Assembly: GCF_000209165.1 (NCBI RefSeq)
Contig: NC_009068.1
Coordinates: forward strand, 310,001-374,000
Length of the DNA: 64,000 nucleotides
Direction: 5' to 3'
From: Scheffersomyces stipitis CBS 6054
Taxonomy: Eukaryota > Ascomycota > Pichiomycetes > Serinales > Debaryomycetaceae
Positions 9,379 through 19,242 of this stretch are shown here, piece by piece; the first letter of the stretch is position 1, and each line of letters opens with the position of its first letter. The notes beneath the pieces were generated by a model. It ran no database searches. It had not been told where the DNA came from and saw only the letters and a list, made by a program, of their open reading frames with translations. Both the position numbers and the translations under genes were made by a program.

Positions 9379-12300
9379 CTAACTCAAGATATCCCCAAGA
9401 GAAATCTTTGATCTTGTGGTCTCTCCACTGCTACTACTTTCTTTAGCCGGAGTTTTTTCCTGCAATAACTTCGACACATATATGTCAGATAGACGGTCTT
9501 TTTCGTTTCGAATACCGTAATGCTCAGCAGACATAGGTTTTCTGAGAACATCGATCAAACTCTCGCCTTCCTCTGTATCGTCAGTTTCATTTTCTGCATT
9601 GCTATGGCTGCTACTTGCTCCACTGTCATCGTCATCATTGTTGTGGTAACATGATTGACAAAGATATACTTCTTTGCTCTGTGGGCCATTCGATTCTATC
9701 TGTTCTATTTTTGCTTGACTTGTCCTCTCTTTGTTCCACCACATTGGCGAGGTTCTGGTATTACATGCTGAACAGATCTTTTCTGATTGTTCGTTGTGCA
9801 ACAGCAAAAGCAGATTCTGTCTGTTAAATTCGGATTCACCTCTGAAGAGATTATAATTTTCAATGTACGACTTCGATCTTAACTGTGGTCCAGTTAACTT
9901 GATGGTATTGTTTTTAACAGCATCTTCTAAGAATAGCTGGATAAGAGGCTTTGGCTCATCCTTATTCACCCCAAATACTCTCTTTCCAATGCTTCTCAAG
10001 TTGGCCACTGTAGATGTGGATTGGTCGTGTTTAGGACAGACCAAGATCGGCTTGAGTTTGCCCACCACATTGCCCACCTTCACTATCTGATGATCTTTTT
10101 CGTTTACAGGAGCTACCAACTTGAAGCCAAGCTTGAAGTTTGGAGTGTCCTGAGCACATGTAAGGTGATACTTGATGTTATCATCGCACAAGTCACACTT
10201 GACCATGGATCCGTTACGAGACTGACAGATGCCACATGTTGAACGATAGTTCTGAATGAAAACCTTAGATACACTTTCAATGTGGATGCCGCTATAGATA
10301 GCATCCACCATAGCTCTCATATCAGAAACATCTTCCTTTATAATTCTTTTCAGAGAGTTCGAAGTAGTTGTAGAAGGTCGGAAAGAAATCAAATCGTGAT
10401 TGAAAATAGCACACAAGAGATGGCACCATTTCCCTGACTCATATATGGGCTTTAAGAAATCTGGTCTCACAAGTGGAGAACCCAACATAGAAAGCTCGTA
10501 ATTGGATTCCTTTGCCAAACACATCGAACACGAGTAGACAGTCGAGTTAAAGGGCTTCAAGTCGTTGACACAAGGCTCACATAACCACTGCTTAACCGGT
10601 TTCTGAGCACCCTCAGGAATTGCTATACCAGCACAGGAACTATGTATATTTACACCACAGTTTGAACAGATTAGCATTTCAAGCTTGGAGTTTTCAGCTG
10701 TGTCATGTTCACGACAGACACAGCATTTTCTATCATGAGTTTGAAATGGTAGCTCTACAGATGTTAAATGAGGCACCGTCAATACTTGTAATTGAGATGT
10801 CAAATCCAACAACTGCCTGGTTCTGTAGTTCTTAATAATGTTTTCCAAACTGTTCTTGCTCAAATTTGGATACAACTTCTTGTCGATCTTGGTGGTAAGA
10901 GTACTAGCAGGAGGGTTGTAATCCACGCTGAAAATGGGATTGAATATTTTGCTTGCCATAGAATTAGCATGTTTTCTTTGTTTCTTCGTAGTTTGCTGAG
11001 AAATGAGAACTTCCTTTTCTACCAAATTAGATTCTATGGTTTCCTGCTTTCTTTTGCGAGACTTTACACCCTTAGTAGGTTTTTCATCCAAAGCTTCATC
11101 ACCTTCATTTTCAGCCTTGATCTTGGTTTCAGTTTCAGGCTTCTCCTTAGATCTGCTCTTCAGTACAGCAGAAGCCGTCTTAGAGGTCTTTCCATTAGCT
11201 GTCTTGGGATTCTTAGAAGTAGTGGATGTTGCTGTAGAAGTTTTTCTCTTTTTGTTCATAGTTTTAGTTTCCTCCTTCTCTTCTTTGACAGCATTTACAT
11301 ACTCTGGCTTGACCTTTTTCTTGGTTATTATCTTTTGCTCTACTTTACCAGATGGTGTTACCGACCTTTCAAAGACTGCCGCAGTCAAGCTGCTTTCAGA
11401 TTCGTAATCAAAGGCGTAAGACAAAGTTGCCCCTTGAGTTTCAGCTTCCTCAAGAATAGCGACAGAGTCCAGAATAAGCTCTGGTTCGACTTTTTTCTTC
11501 CAGCCACTGGTCTTGGTGTTTTTCTTTTCTACTTCATTGGGGTCTTCCCAAACAACAGCATAGCGTCTCCACAACTTAGCACATCTAAAGCAAAGAGCAA
11601 TTACACTATCACCAAAGACCTCTGAGTTCAAATCCAAGGTTTCATTCTTCTTAGGATTGGCAGAATGACCTGTTATTCTAAACCATTGGAACGATTGGTT
11701 CGTATGACAATGCTTACAAACGAGCTTTTTATTGTGCAAACCAATCTTCTCCGTCTCATACGATGAATCATCTTCAGGATCAGCCAAATCGTCGATGGCT
11801 GGAGGTGCTTTGGAATTTGAAGCAGTCGTTTTCGCACTTTCTTCTTTTACGATATTCTGAACTTTCTTCTGCATTCTACCACCAAAGTTACCCCATATGA
11901 GACGACCGTTCTTCGTTTTCTTCCAGAGATAGTAGAACCGTACAACCATGGCACTTGGCTGTGTCTTAACACGTTTGTAGACAGGATACAACTCACTGCC
12001 AAACTCCTTTACTCCACTTTCAAATCGCTTGACTTCTTCCTTGGTGAATGTAGGCTCCTTCAAAGTCTTTCGAGTGAGTTTCATAATCTCATCGTAGGCT
12101 CTGTCCACATCACCATCATACCTCATGTACGCATTAACTACAGAATCCATGAAGTTAGGAGAAGTCAGAAGCATATTAAGTCTTGTGGCTATAGGTTCGC
12201 ATCTTTGAATATAAGAATCGAGCTTTTCGAAGTTATTCTCCACATCAACGTCCGACAGCTTCCAGAGTAACGTACACGTCATTCCCTCGCCATCATCTAC

Positions 12301-14232
12301 ACCTCTTTCTACATAACCTTTAGGACGAGGCTGTAGCCACTGGGGATACTCCTTGGGCGACAAGTCCTTGTACTCGTCGGGAACTACAAGCTTCTCCATC
12401 GGTTCCTTATTATCGTGGTTGTTCTTTTTACCATTCGATTTGACCTTTTTCGAATTAGGCTTGTCCACATCGTAGTACTCAATGGGATGATCGTAGAACT
12501 CAGGTATGTTTGTTGCCTGATGCTTTGCGCCCAATCTGGTAGATGCTCTAGGGTACGGCGATCTGTCATCGATGTCTACTCCATCTTCCAATCTAGCATG
12601 CATACCCAAGTATCTCATTGGCCATTCTTCCTTTAAGCGTCTTTGTTCAAGAGTTAAGTCAGCATCGTTAAGTAAAAAGTCTATTGCCATCGTTTCGAAT
12701 TTAGGTAAGATGATTTGGGTTTCATCATCTTCACCTCCTGGGGTCAGTTCAGTATCTTCAATTATTGCAGATTCTTGGAACAGTGATGGTGTGGTTGAAG
12801 CAGATTCATCTTCTACTTTATTTGTTGGTATGACACTCAATGCATCGAGTTCTTTAGTCAACTGACTAGCGTTTGACGATTTATTATCATGAGAAAGCAT
12901 AAGCATCTTCTTTTTGTGGTACTCGATATCATGTCTCTTGGTACAAGCAGCGCAAGACCACGAGAAACCTCTACTAGGCCGCTTCAACAAAGGAGGATCT
13001 AGACAGAGCATATGGTAGAACTTTCCACACTCTACACAGTTGATAGAGTCTTGGGTTGAAGAACACCATTGCCCACAATGCTCACAGTTGCAGGAAGTAG
13101 AACTGAAGGTGTTTACAAACGACTTGGCTCTTGTTCCCTCCACAAATATGAACTCAAACCGTTTGTTCAACGCAATTAAGAAGTTCTTGCTCTTGGAGTT
13201 CTCTACAGTGGTGTATTGAAGAAGGTTTCTTGTCAGAAAGATGTCGTAGAACTTTATCATGTACCTGTCAAACAACTTGTCGAAGTAGAAACAGTTGGGG
13301 TTTTGGATATACGACTCCAATGCCGAGACATTGGGAGGAGAAGTAGACTTTTTAGTATTGTTCTTGTTTCTGCCCTTATTGGGAGTAGCGGTTACAGACA
13401 GGCTCTCATTCTGAGAACCGAATCTATCTTCAATATCCTGTTTGTGTTCTACGGTTACTATTCCTCTAAAGCTGAGGAGTGGACATGTGTCTGTGTGCAT
13501 CGAGGCAAAGAGGAGTCTGGAGTCAGAGGTCGTCTTAGAAATATCACGAGGTCTGTAAAACCATTGCACCTGGAAACAGTAGCCATTGGCGTCCACGATT
13601 GCTGTGGCTGAATTGCCATTGCCTATGCGATGTGCTTCCTCGTGCTCTAGATGTTCATCATGGCCATGGCTTTTGTCTTTAAGTTTGAATCCCATGATTC
13701 GCGCTATATAGTATGGCTCTCCTGGAGGCTCAGACACCATATAGATATAATCACCCTTCTGCAATTTGAACAAGGGTTTCTTGCTATTTTTGCGCTTACC
13801 ATTTGAACTATTGCTACGGTCGCTTATGAAATGGACATTCTCGTGTCGGGGGCAATAGAGCGTCTGTATTGACAAGTCAATGTATGCGTCGGTAAGATCG
13901 AGTTTCTGGGAAAAGTAGTCTGCGACAGAAACCGGAGGTTGCCAGTTGTGAGGCATCTGCGGTTTCAGACTGGCCTTAGGTGTTGATACTTTCGACCTCC
14001 CCCCTCCATTACTGTTACTACTACCACTACTGCTGGAATTTCCATTACTGCTGGTTACGTCCACGGCAGAAGAGGTTCTCTTCATGGGCTTCCTTCTAGA
14101 GCTGTTGTTGCTGACCAATGAGGTTATGGAAGATGCAGACGATGATTTTGACAACTCCTCTATTGGATAATCCTCAAGCGTGTCGGAGTACGACTTGTTG
14201 ATGGTAGCTTTCCTTTTCGGTCTAGAGGACAT
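9379..14232 (-). CDS. SNT2: Snt2-like chromatin reader with BAH, PHD, SANT and GATA-like zinc domains; putative E3 ubiquitin ligase
   Basis: From the ATG at 14232 the product is 1617 residues, against about 1400 in Saccharomyces. Order of domains: N-terminal basic/Ser-rich tail; BAH domain (about 158-330, with KGDYIYMVSEPPGEPYYIARI); PHD finger (about 380-430, CEHCGQWCSS...CVECGKFYHMLC); ELM2/SANT-type helices (about 675-775); a C-X2-C...C-X2-C GATA-like finger (about 838-885); a long Lys-rich linker; a PHD/extended PHD block in the last third (CCVCREHD, CSMCLAKE, HLLCAIFNHD, CGICQSRNGSMVKCDLCDD); and a final CSACNTRTSPMWW...CQSCYHN GATA-type finger. In Saccharomyces Snt2 works with Ecm5 and Rpd3 in stress-responsive repression and has been linked to ubiquitylation of excess histones. 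The in-frame extension upstream of 14232 would start with TTG and is rejected; MSSRPKRK is the natural start. Confidence 0.88.
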   Translation of the reverse strand: MSSRPKRKATINKSYSDTLEDYPIEELSKSSSASSITSLVSNNSSRRKPMKRTSSAVDVTSSNGNSSSSGSSNSNGGGRSKVSTPKASLKPQMPHNWQPPVSVADYFSQKLDLTDAYIDLSIQTLYCPRHENVHFISDRSNSSNGKRKNSKKPLFKLQKGDYIYMVSEPPGEPYYIARIMGFKLKDKSHGHDEHLEHEEAHRIGNGNSATAIVDANGYCFQVQWFYRPRDISKTTSDSRLLFASMHTDTCPLLSFRGIVTVEHKQDIEDRFGSQNESLSVTATPNKGRNKNNTKKSTSPPNVSALESYIQNPNCFYFDKLFDRYMIKFYDIFLTRNLLQYTTVENSKSKNFLIALNKRFEFIFVEGTRAKSFVNTFSSTSCNCEHCGQWCSSTQDSINCVECGKFYHMLCLDPPLLKRPSRGFSWSCAACTKRHDIEYHKKKMLMLSHDNKSSNASQLTKELDALSVIPTNKVEDESASTTPSLFQESAIIEDTELTPGGEDDETQIILPKFETMAIDFLLNDADLTLEQRRLKEEWPMRYLGMHARLEDGVDIDDRSPYPRASTRLGAKHQATNIPEFYDHPIEYYDVDKPNSKKVKSNGKKNNHDNKEPMEKLVVPDEYKDLSPKEYPQWLQPRPKGYVERGVDDGEGMTCTLLWKLSDVDVENNFEKLDSYIQRCEPIATRLNMLLTSPNFMDSVVNAYMRYDGDVDRAYDEIMKLTRKTLKEPTFTKEEVKRFESGVKEFGSELYPVYKRVKTQPSAMVVRFYYLWKKTKNGRLIWGNFGGRMQKKVQNIVKEESAKTTASNSKAPPAIDDLADPEDDSSYETEKIGLHNKKLVCKHCHTNQSFQWFRITGHSANPKKNETLDLNSEVFGDSVIALCFRCAKLWRRYAVVWEDPNEVEKKNTKTSGWKKKVEPELILDSVAILEEAETQGATLSYAFDYESESSLTAAVFERSVTPSGKVEQKIITKKKVKPEYVNAVKEEKEETKTMNKKRKTSTATSTTSKNPKTANGKTSKTASAVLKSRSKEKPETETKIKAENEGDEALDEKPTKGVKSRKRKQETIESNLVEKEVLISQQTTKKQRKHANSMASKIFNPIFSVDYNPPASTLTTKIDKKLYPNLSKNSLENIIKNYRTRQLLDLTSQLQVLTVPHLTSVELPFQTHDRKCCVCREHDTAENSKLEMLICSNCGVNIHSSCAGIAIPEGAQKPVKQWLCEPCVNDLKPFNSTVYSCSMCLAKESNYELSMLGSPLVRPDFLKPIYESGKWCHLLCAIFNHDLISFRPSTTTSNSLKRIIKEDVSDMRAMVDAIYSGIHIESVSKVFIQNYRSTCGICQSRNGSMVKCDLCDDNIKYHLTCAQDTPNFKLGFKLVAPVNEKDHQIVKVGNVVGKLKPILVCPKHDQSTSTVANLRSIGKRVFGVNKDEPKPLIQLFLEDAVKNNTIKLTGPQLRSKSYIENYNLFRGESEFNRQNLLLLLHNEQSEKICSACNTRTSPMWWNKERTSQAKIEQIESNGPQSKEVYLCQSCYHNNDDDDSGASSSHSNAENETDDTEEGESLIDVLRKPMSAEHYGIRNEKDRLSDIYVSKLLQEKTPAKESSSSGETTRSKISLGDILS

Positions 14233-14942
14233 GGTGATATGTGAATAAATAGGAATACAAGAATACAAGAATGGATGAAAAATGAGGATCAGAACCAGAA
14301 TGAATTCTATGGATGAATGGGAATTCGAATGGACGAGTATGGACGTTTACAAGAACAATAACCACAATATAGCCTAATTAGTGAATCAATAATGTAAATT
14401 TGGTAGGTATGAAATCAGATATAGCGGATGTGAAATATGATTGGAAGCGTGAGAATGATAATGAAATCAGATTCGATACTGGTGAATGGATATGAGACTG
14501 TTTTACCAGATATAAGCGATGGAGAACTGAAGTTTCAAAAACTCCACTATACTCTCTATGGACTTTTGGCTCTTAGTCTTCTCCAGACCACTGGTCGTAT
14601 GAGAGAAAAAGAAGAAGAAAGGGAAGAGAAAATCACCTCGTACAATAAGCAGGGCGGATGGAATTTTTCAGCCGAGACTACAAGAAAATGAGACCAATAG
14701 AAGACGATAATGCTGCGGAACAAATGTAGATATTGATACAATATAGAGAAAGTAGACTACAATATGCTGATAATGCCATTTCAACTTTGATAGTCTTCTT
14801 GAAATTTTGAACTGTTTGAACTCTTTGAACTTTTCGACGTAGTTCCTTTTTTGAAACTTAATATTTCCGTATTCGTTAACAATTTCCTCAATTCTATGCT
14901 GTGTCTATTATACAATATATATACCTAATTCTACAGATTTGA
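14233..14942. other. intergenic region, SNT2 promoter and LEA1 3' flank
   Basis: About 710 bp. Next to SNT2 is a low-complexity block (about 14270-14345) in which ATGGA/ATGGATGA is repeated. The 12-mer ATGAAATCAGAT occurs twice (near 14409 and 14460). A purine-rich tract follows near 14597-14632. No gene is supported. Confidence 0.5.
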
Positions 14943-15671
14943 TTACACCATGCCCGTTTTCAACTTGTGCTCTATCTCATCGATTTCGTCAAGATTCGTA
15001 GCCGACTCGAGTTTTTTCATCAATTCTACTCTTTCTTCCGGAGTCAACTTTCTGCCTATCTGGCTAAGGTTCCTATCGTCTGAAGTGGAGACACCATTTT
15101 CTTCAGTTTTTGATTCTACAACTGCAGGACGAGCTCCTTGATGGAGATATGAGAGCGCAAGTTCGTTGAAGTCCTCCTTGTCTACACCAAATAGCTTTTC
15201 AGCTTCTTGTCGTTCGCCATCCTTGACTTTCTTGAAATCTAGTACCTTCAACGTAGGCACCAACCAGATAATGAAATATCGGTAATGCTTGTGATTCACA
15301 ATGGGATTGCCAATGAGAACGAGATTTTCCAAACATCTAAACTTATTTCTGAAACAAGCCTGGAATTTGGTGATGCTATTGTTGATCAACGAAAGTGACT
15401 TGATGCCATTTTCATCCAGAAATGTTTCTTCATCCACGTACGAGATGCGATTACCTCCTAGAAGCAACACTTCAAGATTGGACAAGTTTGCCGGAATGTT
15501 GGCTAATTCTGTGATGTCATTGTTGGTCAAGTCTATTACGGCAAACTTGTTCTGGGTTATGCCGAGGTTCTCCAAGTATGGGATGGAGAGGTTTCTGAGC
15601 TGGAGGGTTAGTTTTCCTTCTGGGTTTAGCACTATACTCGCGTTGTTTATTGTTTGGGGCGTTAATCTCAT
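14943..15671 (-). CDS. LEA1: U2 snRNP A' (leucine-rich repeat) protein
   Basis: The 242-residue product starts MRLTPQTINNAS, as U2A' proteins do, and carries consecutive leucine-rich repeats (for example FAVIDLTNNDITELANIP and LEVLLLGGNRISYVD) followed by the LRR-cap region LVLIGNPIVNHKHYRYFIIWLVPTLKVLDFKKV, typical of U2A'. It binds U2 snRNA stem-loop IV together with U2B'' (Msl1) and supports branch-point recognition in the nucleus. Length is as in Saccharomyces Lea1 (about 238). The C-terminal third is charged and ends with a helix rich in Glu/Lys. Divergent from the capping enzyme gene. Confidence 0.9.
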   Translation of the reverse strand: MRLTPQTINNASIVLNPEGKLTLQLRNLSIPYLENLGITQNKFAVIDLTNNDITELANIPANLSNLEVLLLGGNRISYVDEETFLDENGIKSLSLINNSITKFQACFRNKFRCLENLVLIGNPIVNHKHYRYFIIWLVPTLKVLDFKKVKDGERQEAEKLFGVDKEDFNELALSYLHQGARPAVVESKTEENGVSTSDDRNLSQIGRKLTPEERVELMKKLESATNLDEIDEIEHKLKTGMV

Positions 15672-16265
15672 TGTGATATTGATGTGGGATGTGTTATGAT
15701 ATGATTTTCTATGCTGTGGTACGAATTGGATGGTAGGATAGAAAGAAAAGATTTAAAAAAGTCAGTATATGAAAAATATGAAATTTATGAAAAATTGATA
15801 GAATTAAGGATACGATTGAATGAAATTGATGCTTTCTTCGTAAGAGAGTCTCACTATTTAAGACGTATATGAATTTGGACACTGGTGTTGGAATAACTGC
15901 TAACTGAAATAAAAATTAATGATGGAAGGATTACAGATAAAGTTACGATAAATTATGATATGCTAATTTTAATGGCAGGCTTGACAAATAGCAGATAATC
16001 TCGCTGTACTTCACCCACTACTGCTAACTCCGGAATCGTTATTCGTATATTGCTCTTCCACAGACAGAATGTTAGTAAATTATGGTGTACTTAGTTTTAG
16101 GTGATGAATGTCGCGTTCTCTCAGAATGTCTCCTTCATTCAACTATCACCAAATGTCGCATACCGCAATATTTCACCTTCAACTCAAATTAAAACCAACT
16201 CTATTCCTCTTTTCTCTAGCAATATCGACAACAATTCTCTCCAAATTTCTCCGGAAACTCTCCAA
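15672..16265. other. divergent promoter region of LEA1 and CEG1-like gene
   Basis: About 594 bp. The CEG1-like frame stays open through 16101-16265 but this part is judged untranslated. A TACTAAC heptamer on the minus strand (16071-16077) has no matching donor and both flanking proteins are complete without an intron, so it is probably chance. Confidence 0.5.
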
Positions 16266-17609
16266 ATGATCCAACTAGAGGAGCGTGATATTCCGGTGAT
16301 CCCCGGAACGCGTTTGGACGATACAGAGGCCCGTGAGTTGCGACTCATGGTAGCAGATCTTTTGGGCAGAAGATCTCCCAATTTTCCTGGATCACAGCCA
16401 GTTTCGTTTGAACGTAAAAACTTGCAAGATACGTTGATGAATCGCGACTATTTTGTGTGCGAGAAGTCTGATGGCTTGAGATGTTTGCTTTTCATCATCT
16501 ACGACAACATCAAGGGTGAAGGAGTCTTTTTGATCACTCGTGAAAACGACTACTACTTCATTCCCAACATCCATTTCCCACTCACTACAGCCGATACACC
16601 TGAACAGCCGACTTATCACCACGGAACGTTACTTGACGGTGAATTAGTGTTGGAAAACAAGAATGTAAGCGAACTGGTGCTTAGATATTGTATCTTTGAT
16701 GCCTTGGCCGTGAACTCCAAGACCATTGTAGACAGACCGTTACTGAAACGTCTTGGTTACATCACGGAAAATGTCATGAAACCATTTGACCGTTTCAAGA
16801 TGAACTTCCCGAAGATTGTGAACTCGCCTGAGTTTCCCTTCAAGGTCAGTTTCAAGCTCATGGTCTCGTCATACCATGCCGATGATGTGATAGCCAAGAA
16901 GGACCAACTCTTCCATGAGTCGGACGGTCTTATATTCACTTGTGTAGAGACGCCGTATGTTTTCGGGACCGATCCGACACTCCTAAAATGGAAGCCTGCC
17001 CAGGAGAATACCGTAGACTACAAGATCGAGTTTGTCTTCAACCAGGTCCAAGATCCAGATATGGACGAAAAAGATCCCTCCTCTACGTACACAGACTATG
17101 ACTCTAAACCGAACTTGATAAAGCTCAAGGTTTGGCAAGGAGGAAATTCTGGAAACACACATTCTGATTTCGCCAAACTAGATTTGTCTGACGAAGACTG
17201 GGAACGCCTTAAAGCCATCAATCAACCCTTACAAGGTAGAATAGCAGAATGTAGGCAGAGCCAAACAAAGACAGGATTTTGGGAAATGCTCCGGTTTAGA
17301 AACGACAAGAGCAACGGTAACCATATCTCTGTTGTAGAAAAGATTCTTCTCAGTATCAAGGATGGAGTTCAGGAACAGGAAGTCATCGAAGCCTGCCCCA
17401 AAATTTCGCAAGCCTGGAAGAAACGAATGTATGATCGAGAAAAGAAGAGGTCCATATCTCATATCGAACATTTCCCAAAAGAAAGACAATCTCAAGAACC
17501 GGAACAGCCTTCAGCCAAGAGGACCAGAACATCTGTATCCAATGGAAATGGCTCGGAAAAACTTGCCTTGGACGATATCCCAACATATGAAGATAGCGAC
17601 GAAGATTAA
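16266..17609 (+). CDS. CEG1: mRNA-capping enzyme subunit alpha, mRNA guanylyltransferase
   Basis: Transfers GMP from GTP to the diphosphate end of nascent mRNA in the nucleus, acting with the triphosphatase Cet1 on the Pol II CTD. From Met at 16266 ([14 protein letters not shown]) the protein has 447 residues and the covalent nucleotidyl motif I, CEKSDGLR, puts the GMP-accepting lysine at position 67, the position I recall for Candida Cgt1. Other superfamily motifs are present: [10 protein letters not shown] (III), DGLIFT (IV), LLKWKP and VDYKIEF (V), and the terminal LRFRNDK element (VI). An upstream in-frame ATG at 16104 would add 54 residues without family similarity. The C-terminus is a basic then acidic tail. 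Candida literature uses the symbol CGT1. Confidence 0.93.
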   Translation: MIQLEERDIPVIPGTRLDDTEARELRLMVADLLGRRSPNFPGSQPVSFERKNLQDTLMNRDYFVCEKSDGLRCLLFIIYDNIKGEGVFLITRENDYYFIPNIHFPLTTADTPEQPTYHHGTLLDGELVLENKNVSELVLRYCIFDALAVNSKTIVDRPLLKRLGYITENVMKPFDRFKMNFPKIVNSPEFPFKVSFKLMVSSYHADDVIAKKDQLFHESDGLIFTCVETPYVFGTDPTLLKWKPAQENTVDYKIEFVFNQVQDPDMDEKDPSSTYTDYDSKPNLIKLKVWQGGNSGNTHSDFAKLDLSDEDWERLKAINQPLQGRIAECRQSQTKTGFWEMLRFRNDKSNGNHISVVEKILLSIKDGVQEQEVIEACPKISQAWKKRMYDREKKRSISHIEHFPKERQSQEPEQPSAKRTRTSVSNGNGSEKLALDDIPTYEDSDED

Positions 17610-17871
17610 CTAAGAGGGCCGCTATAGCCTATCTATAAGGTATAGTCAGCTATAGTCTTGAAACTTCTAGCTATATGCATAGTCCGTACTTCAAGCTATA
17701 GACAAAGAAAGAAGGCAAAGCAAAAATGTACCATATTTGTATTATTAACATCAACACCTACAATAGCGACAACTACAACACCCCACCTCTGCAACTGTGG
17801 AGTTCTGGGCTTTAGTGTGTATTATAATAGCTATGTCACTCGACATCAAAAATAGAAAGGCAATGACTTGT

Positions 17872-19242
17872 TCATGATTCGTAGCTCTCGTAACTGGGTG
17901 GAAGAATATTACTAGCAAACACCGACGGAGACCTTGACTTACCAATGTAGGTGTAGTTTGATCCTGACTCTTCGCAGTCATAACTAGGAGGCGATATACT
18001 CCCGTTGAAAGACTGGGCACTTAAAACCATAATGGAGTGAGTGAAAGAGAGTTCTACTTTCTTATTACTATTAAATTTTGATCTATCCTTTAACGCAAAC
18101 GGTGTTCGAGAAGGGAAAATACTTGCAGATTCACCTCTTTTGCCACACTCAGCTACTTCTAGAAGCGAATTCTGGAAAACCTTTGTGCTGGGAGAGAGCT
18201 CACTGATTTCAAAGCACACCTTGATCTGGTGAGAGCAAGAGAAACCAAGCTCTGTATCGTCGCAGAAATCCGGCTGGATTCTCGTGGGAGACTTGGTATG
18301 TATATCTTGCACCAATTGTTCGTACGAAGGTATTCTTACCAGCTGAACATGTTGCAAGCTACAGTCTTCCGTACCAGTGTGCGATTCCTCGACAGTTCTA
18401 CTGGATAGCAATATGCTTCTGTTGATGGTTTTTTTACTCATGTTAGACGTCATCGTTGTAATTTTCTGAACAAGAAGTACCGAGACATTGTGAATGGTGA
18501 AGTTGCAGTTACGAAGTGCTAGCGGATATATCTTTATAGTTGTTGAGTAGTCCTCGCACTGGAAAGCTACTTTGCTCTGGACTGTGAACTCATACAAGAT
18601 GATGTTTCTCCAGTTTCCACGAGCTATCAATGGTTCCGTAGAATCCTCCTCCAGGAGACAACGTACTAACTGCACTTCCTTGAATCTCCGGATCGTCTTC
18701 AACTTCTGACTATTCGAAGACGGTAACGTATATTTCATGGAGACATCTAGCTCGTAGTGGATCTGGAGATTAGCAGTGTCTACAGTTTCTGGAAGCGACG
18801 GCTCTACTACAAAGGTAAAACTATAGTTGTAAATCCCTATAGGAAGTACGTCTTCTTGTTTCCAGAGTACAGTGTCGTAAACTAGAGTTCGACATTTGAC
18901 TAAAGGAGATTGAGTGTTGTGATACGCAGATTTCTGGAGTGTGATATACTTTTTACCCCGGAATTCAATTTTTAGGTGACAGAGTCTGGCCGGAGTAAAG
19001 ACATAGACGACGATGTCTCCCAGAATAGTCTTAGGAGGACTAACCATCTTCTCTTCCTTGTTGATCCCCTTCTGGAAAACAACAGTATTGGCTAAATCTA
19101 GCGACATTGTCACCGGATGATTGTCTTCGGGTATTGAATCCAGAGACTCCGACTGAGTGGCCGGCTTGTATCTGCCTGAGATAGGCGAGGTAATGACATT
19201 CAAGAAACTGCCCATACTTGGAAGGTAGGGCTTGGAGTTCAT
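17872..19242 (-). CDS. alpha-arrestin (ART-type Rsp5 adaptor)
   Basis: The 456-residue protein has an arrestin-like beta-sandwich pattern: GDIVVYVFTPARLCHLKIEFRGKKYI (around 75-105), the element DVLPIGIYNYSFTFVVEPSLPETV typical of the arrestin N-domain end, then a second domain starting near 190. The C-terminal tail carries two PPSY motifs (PPSYDCEES and, at the very end, PPSYESYES). PPxY motifs bind WW domains of the ubiquitin ligase Rsp5, so the likely role is selecting plasma-membrane transporters for ubiquitylation and endocytosis. Several yeast families (Art1-10, Rim8, Bul) share this plan; I cannot tell which one this is orthologous to. Ser-rich stretches give phosphorylation potential. 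Confidence 0.78.
   Translation of the reverse strand: MNSKPYLPSMGSFLNVITSPISGRYKPATQSESLDSIPEDNHPVTMSLDLANTVVFQKGINKEEKMVSPPKTILGDIVVYVFTPARLCHLKIEFRGKKYITLQKSAYHNTQSPLVKCRTLVYDTVLWKQEDVLPIGIYNYSFTFVVEPSLPETVDTANLQIHYELDVSMKYTLPSSNSQKLKTIRRFKEVQLVRCLLEEDSTEPLIARGNWRNIILYEFTVQSKVAFQCEDYSTTIKIYPLALRNCNFTIHNVSVLLVQKITTMTSNMSKKTINRSILLSSRTVEESHTGTEDCSLQHVQLVRIPSYEQLVQDIHTKSPTRIQPDFCDDTELGFSCSHQIKVCFEISELSPSTKVFQNSLLEVAECGKRGESASIFPSRTPFALKDRSKFNSNKKVELSFTHSIMVLSAQSFNGSISPPSYDCEESGSNYTYIGKSRSPSVFASNILPPSYESYES

Noticed and set aside
10792..11625. 277-codon plus-strand open frame inside SNT2
   Set aside because: It is antisense to the conserved zinc-finger and Lys-rich coding region; the product is a Phe/Leu/Ser-rich sequence without domains.
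14233..14268. Twelve-residue N-terminal extension of SNT2
   Set aside because: It starts with TTG; the ATG at 14232 gives the basic MSSRPKRK start expected.
16101..16265. N-terminal extension of the capping enzyme (ATG at 16104)
   Set aside because: Homologues begin at [14 protein letters not shown]; the shorter form places the active lysine at the expected position 67.
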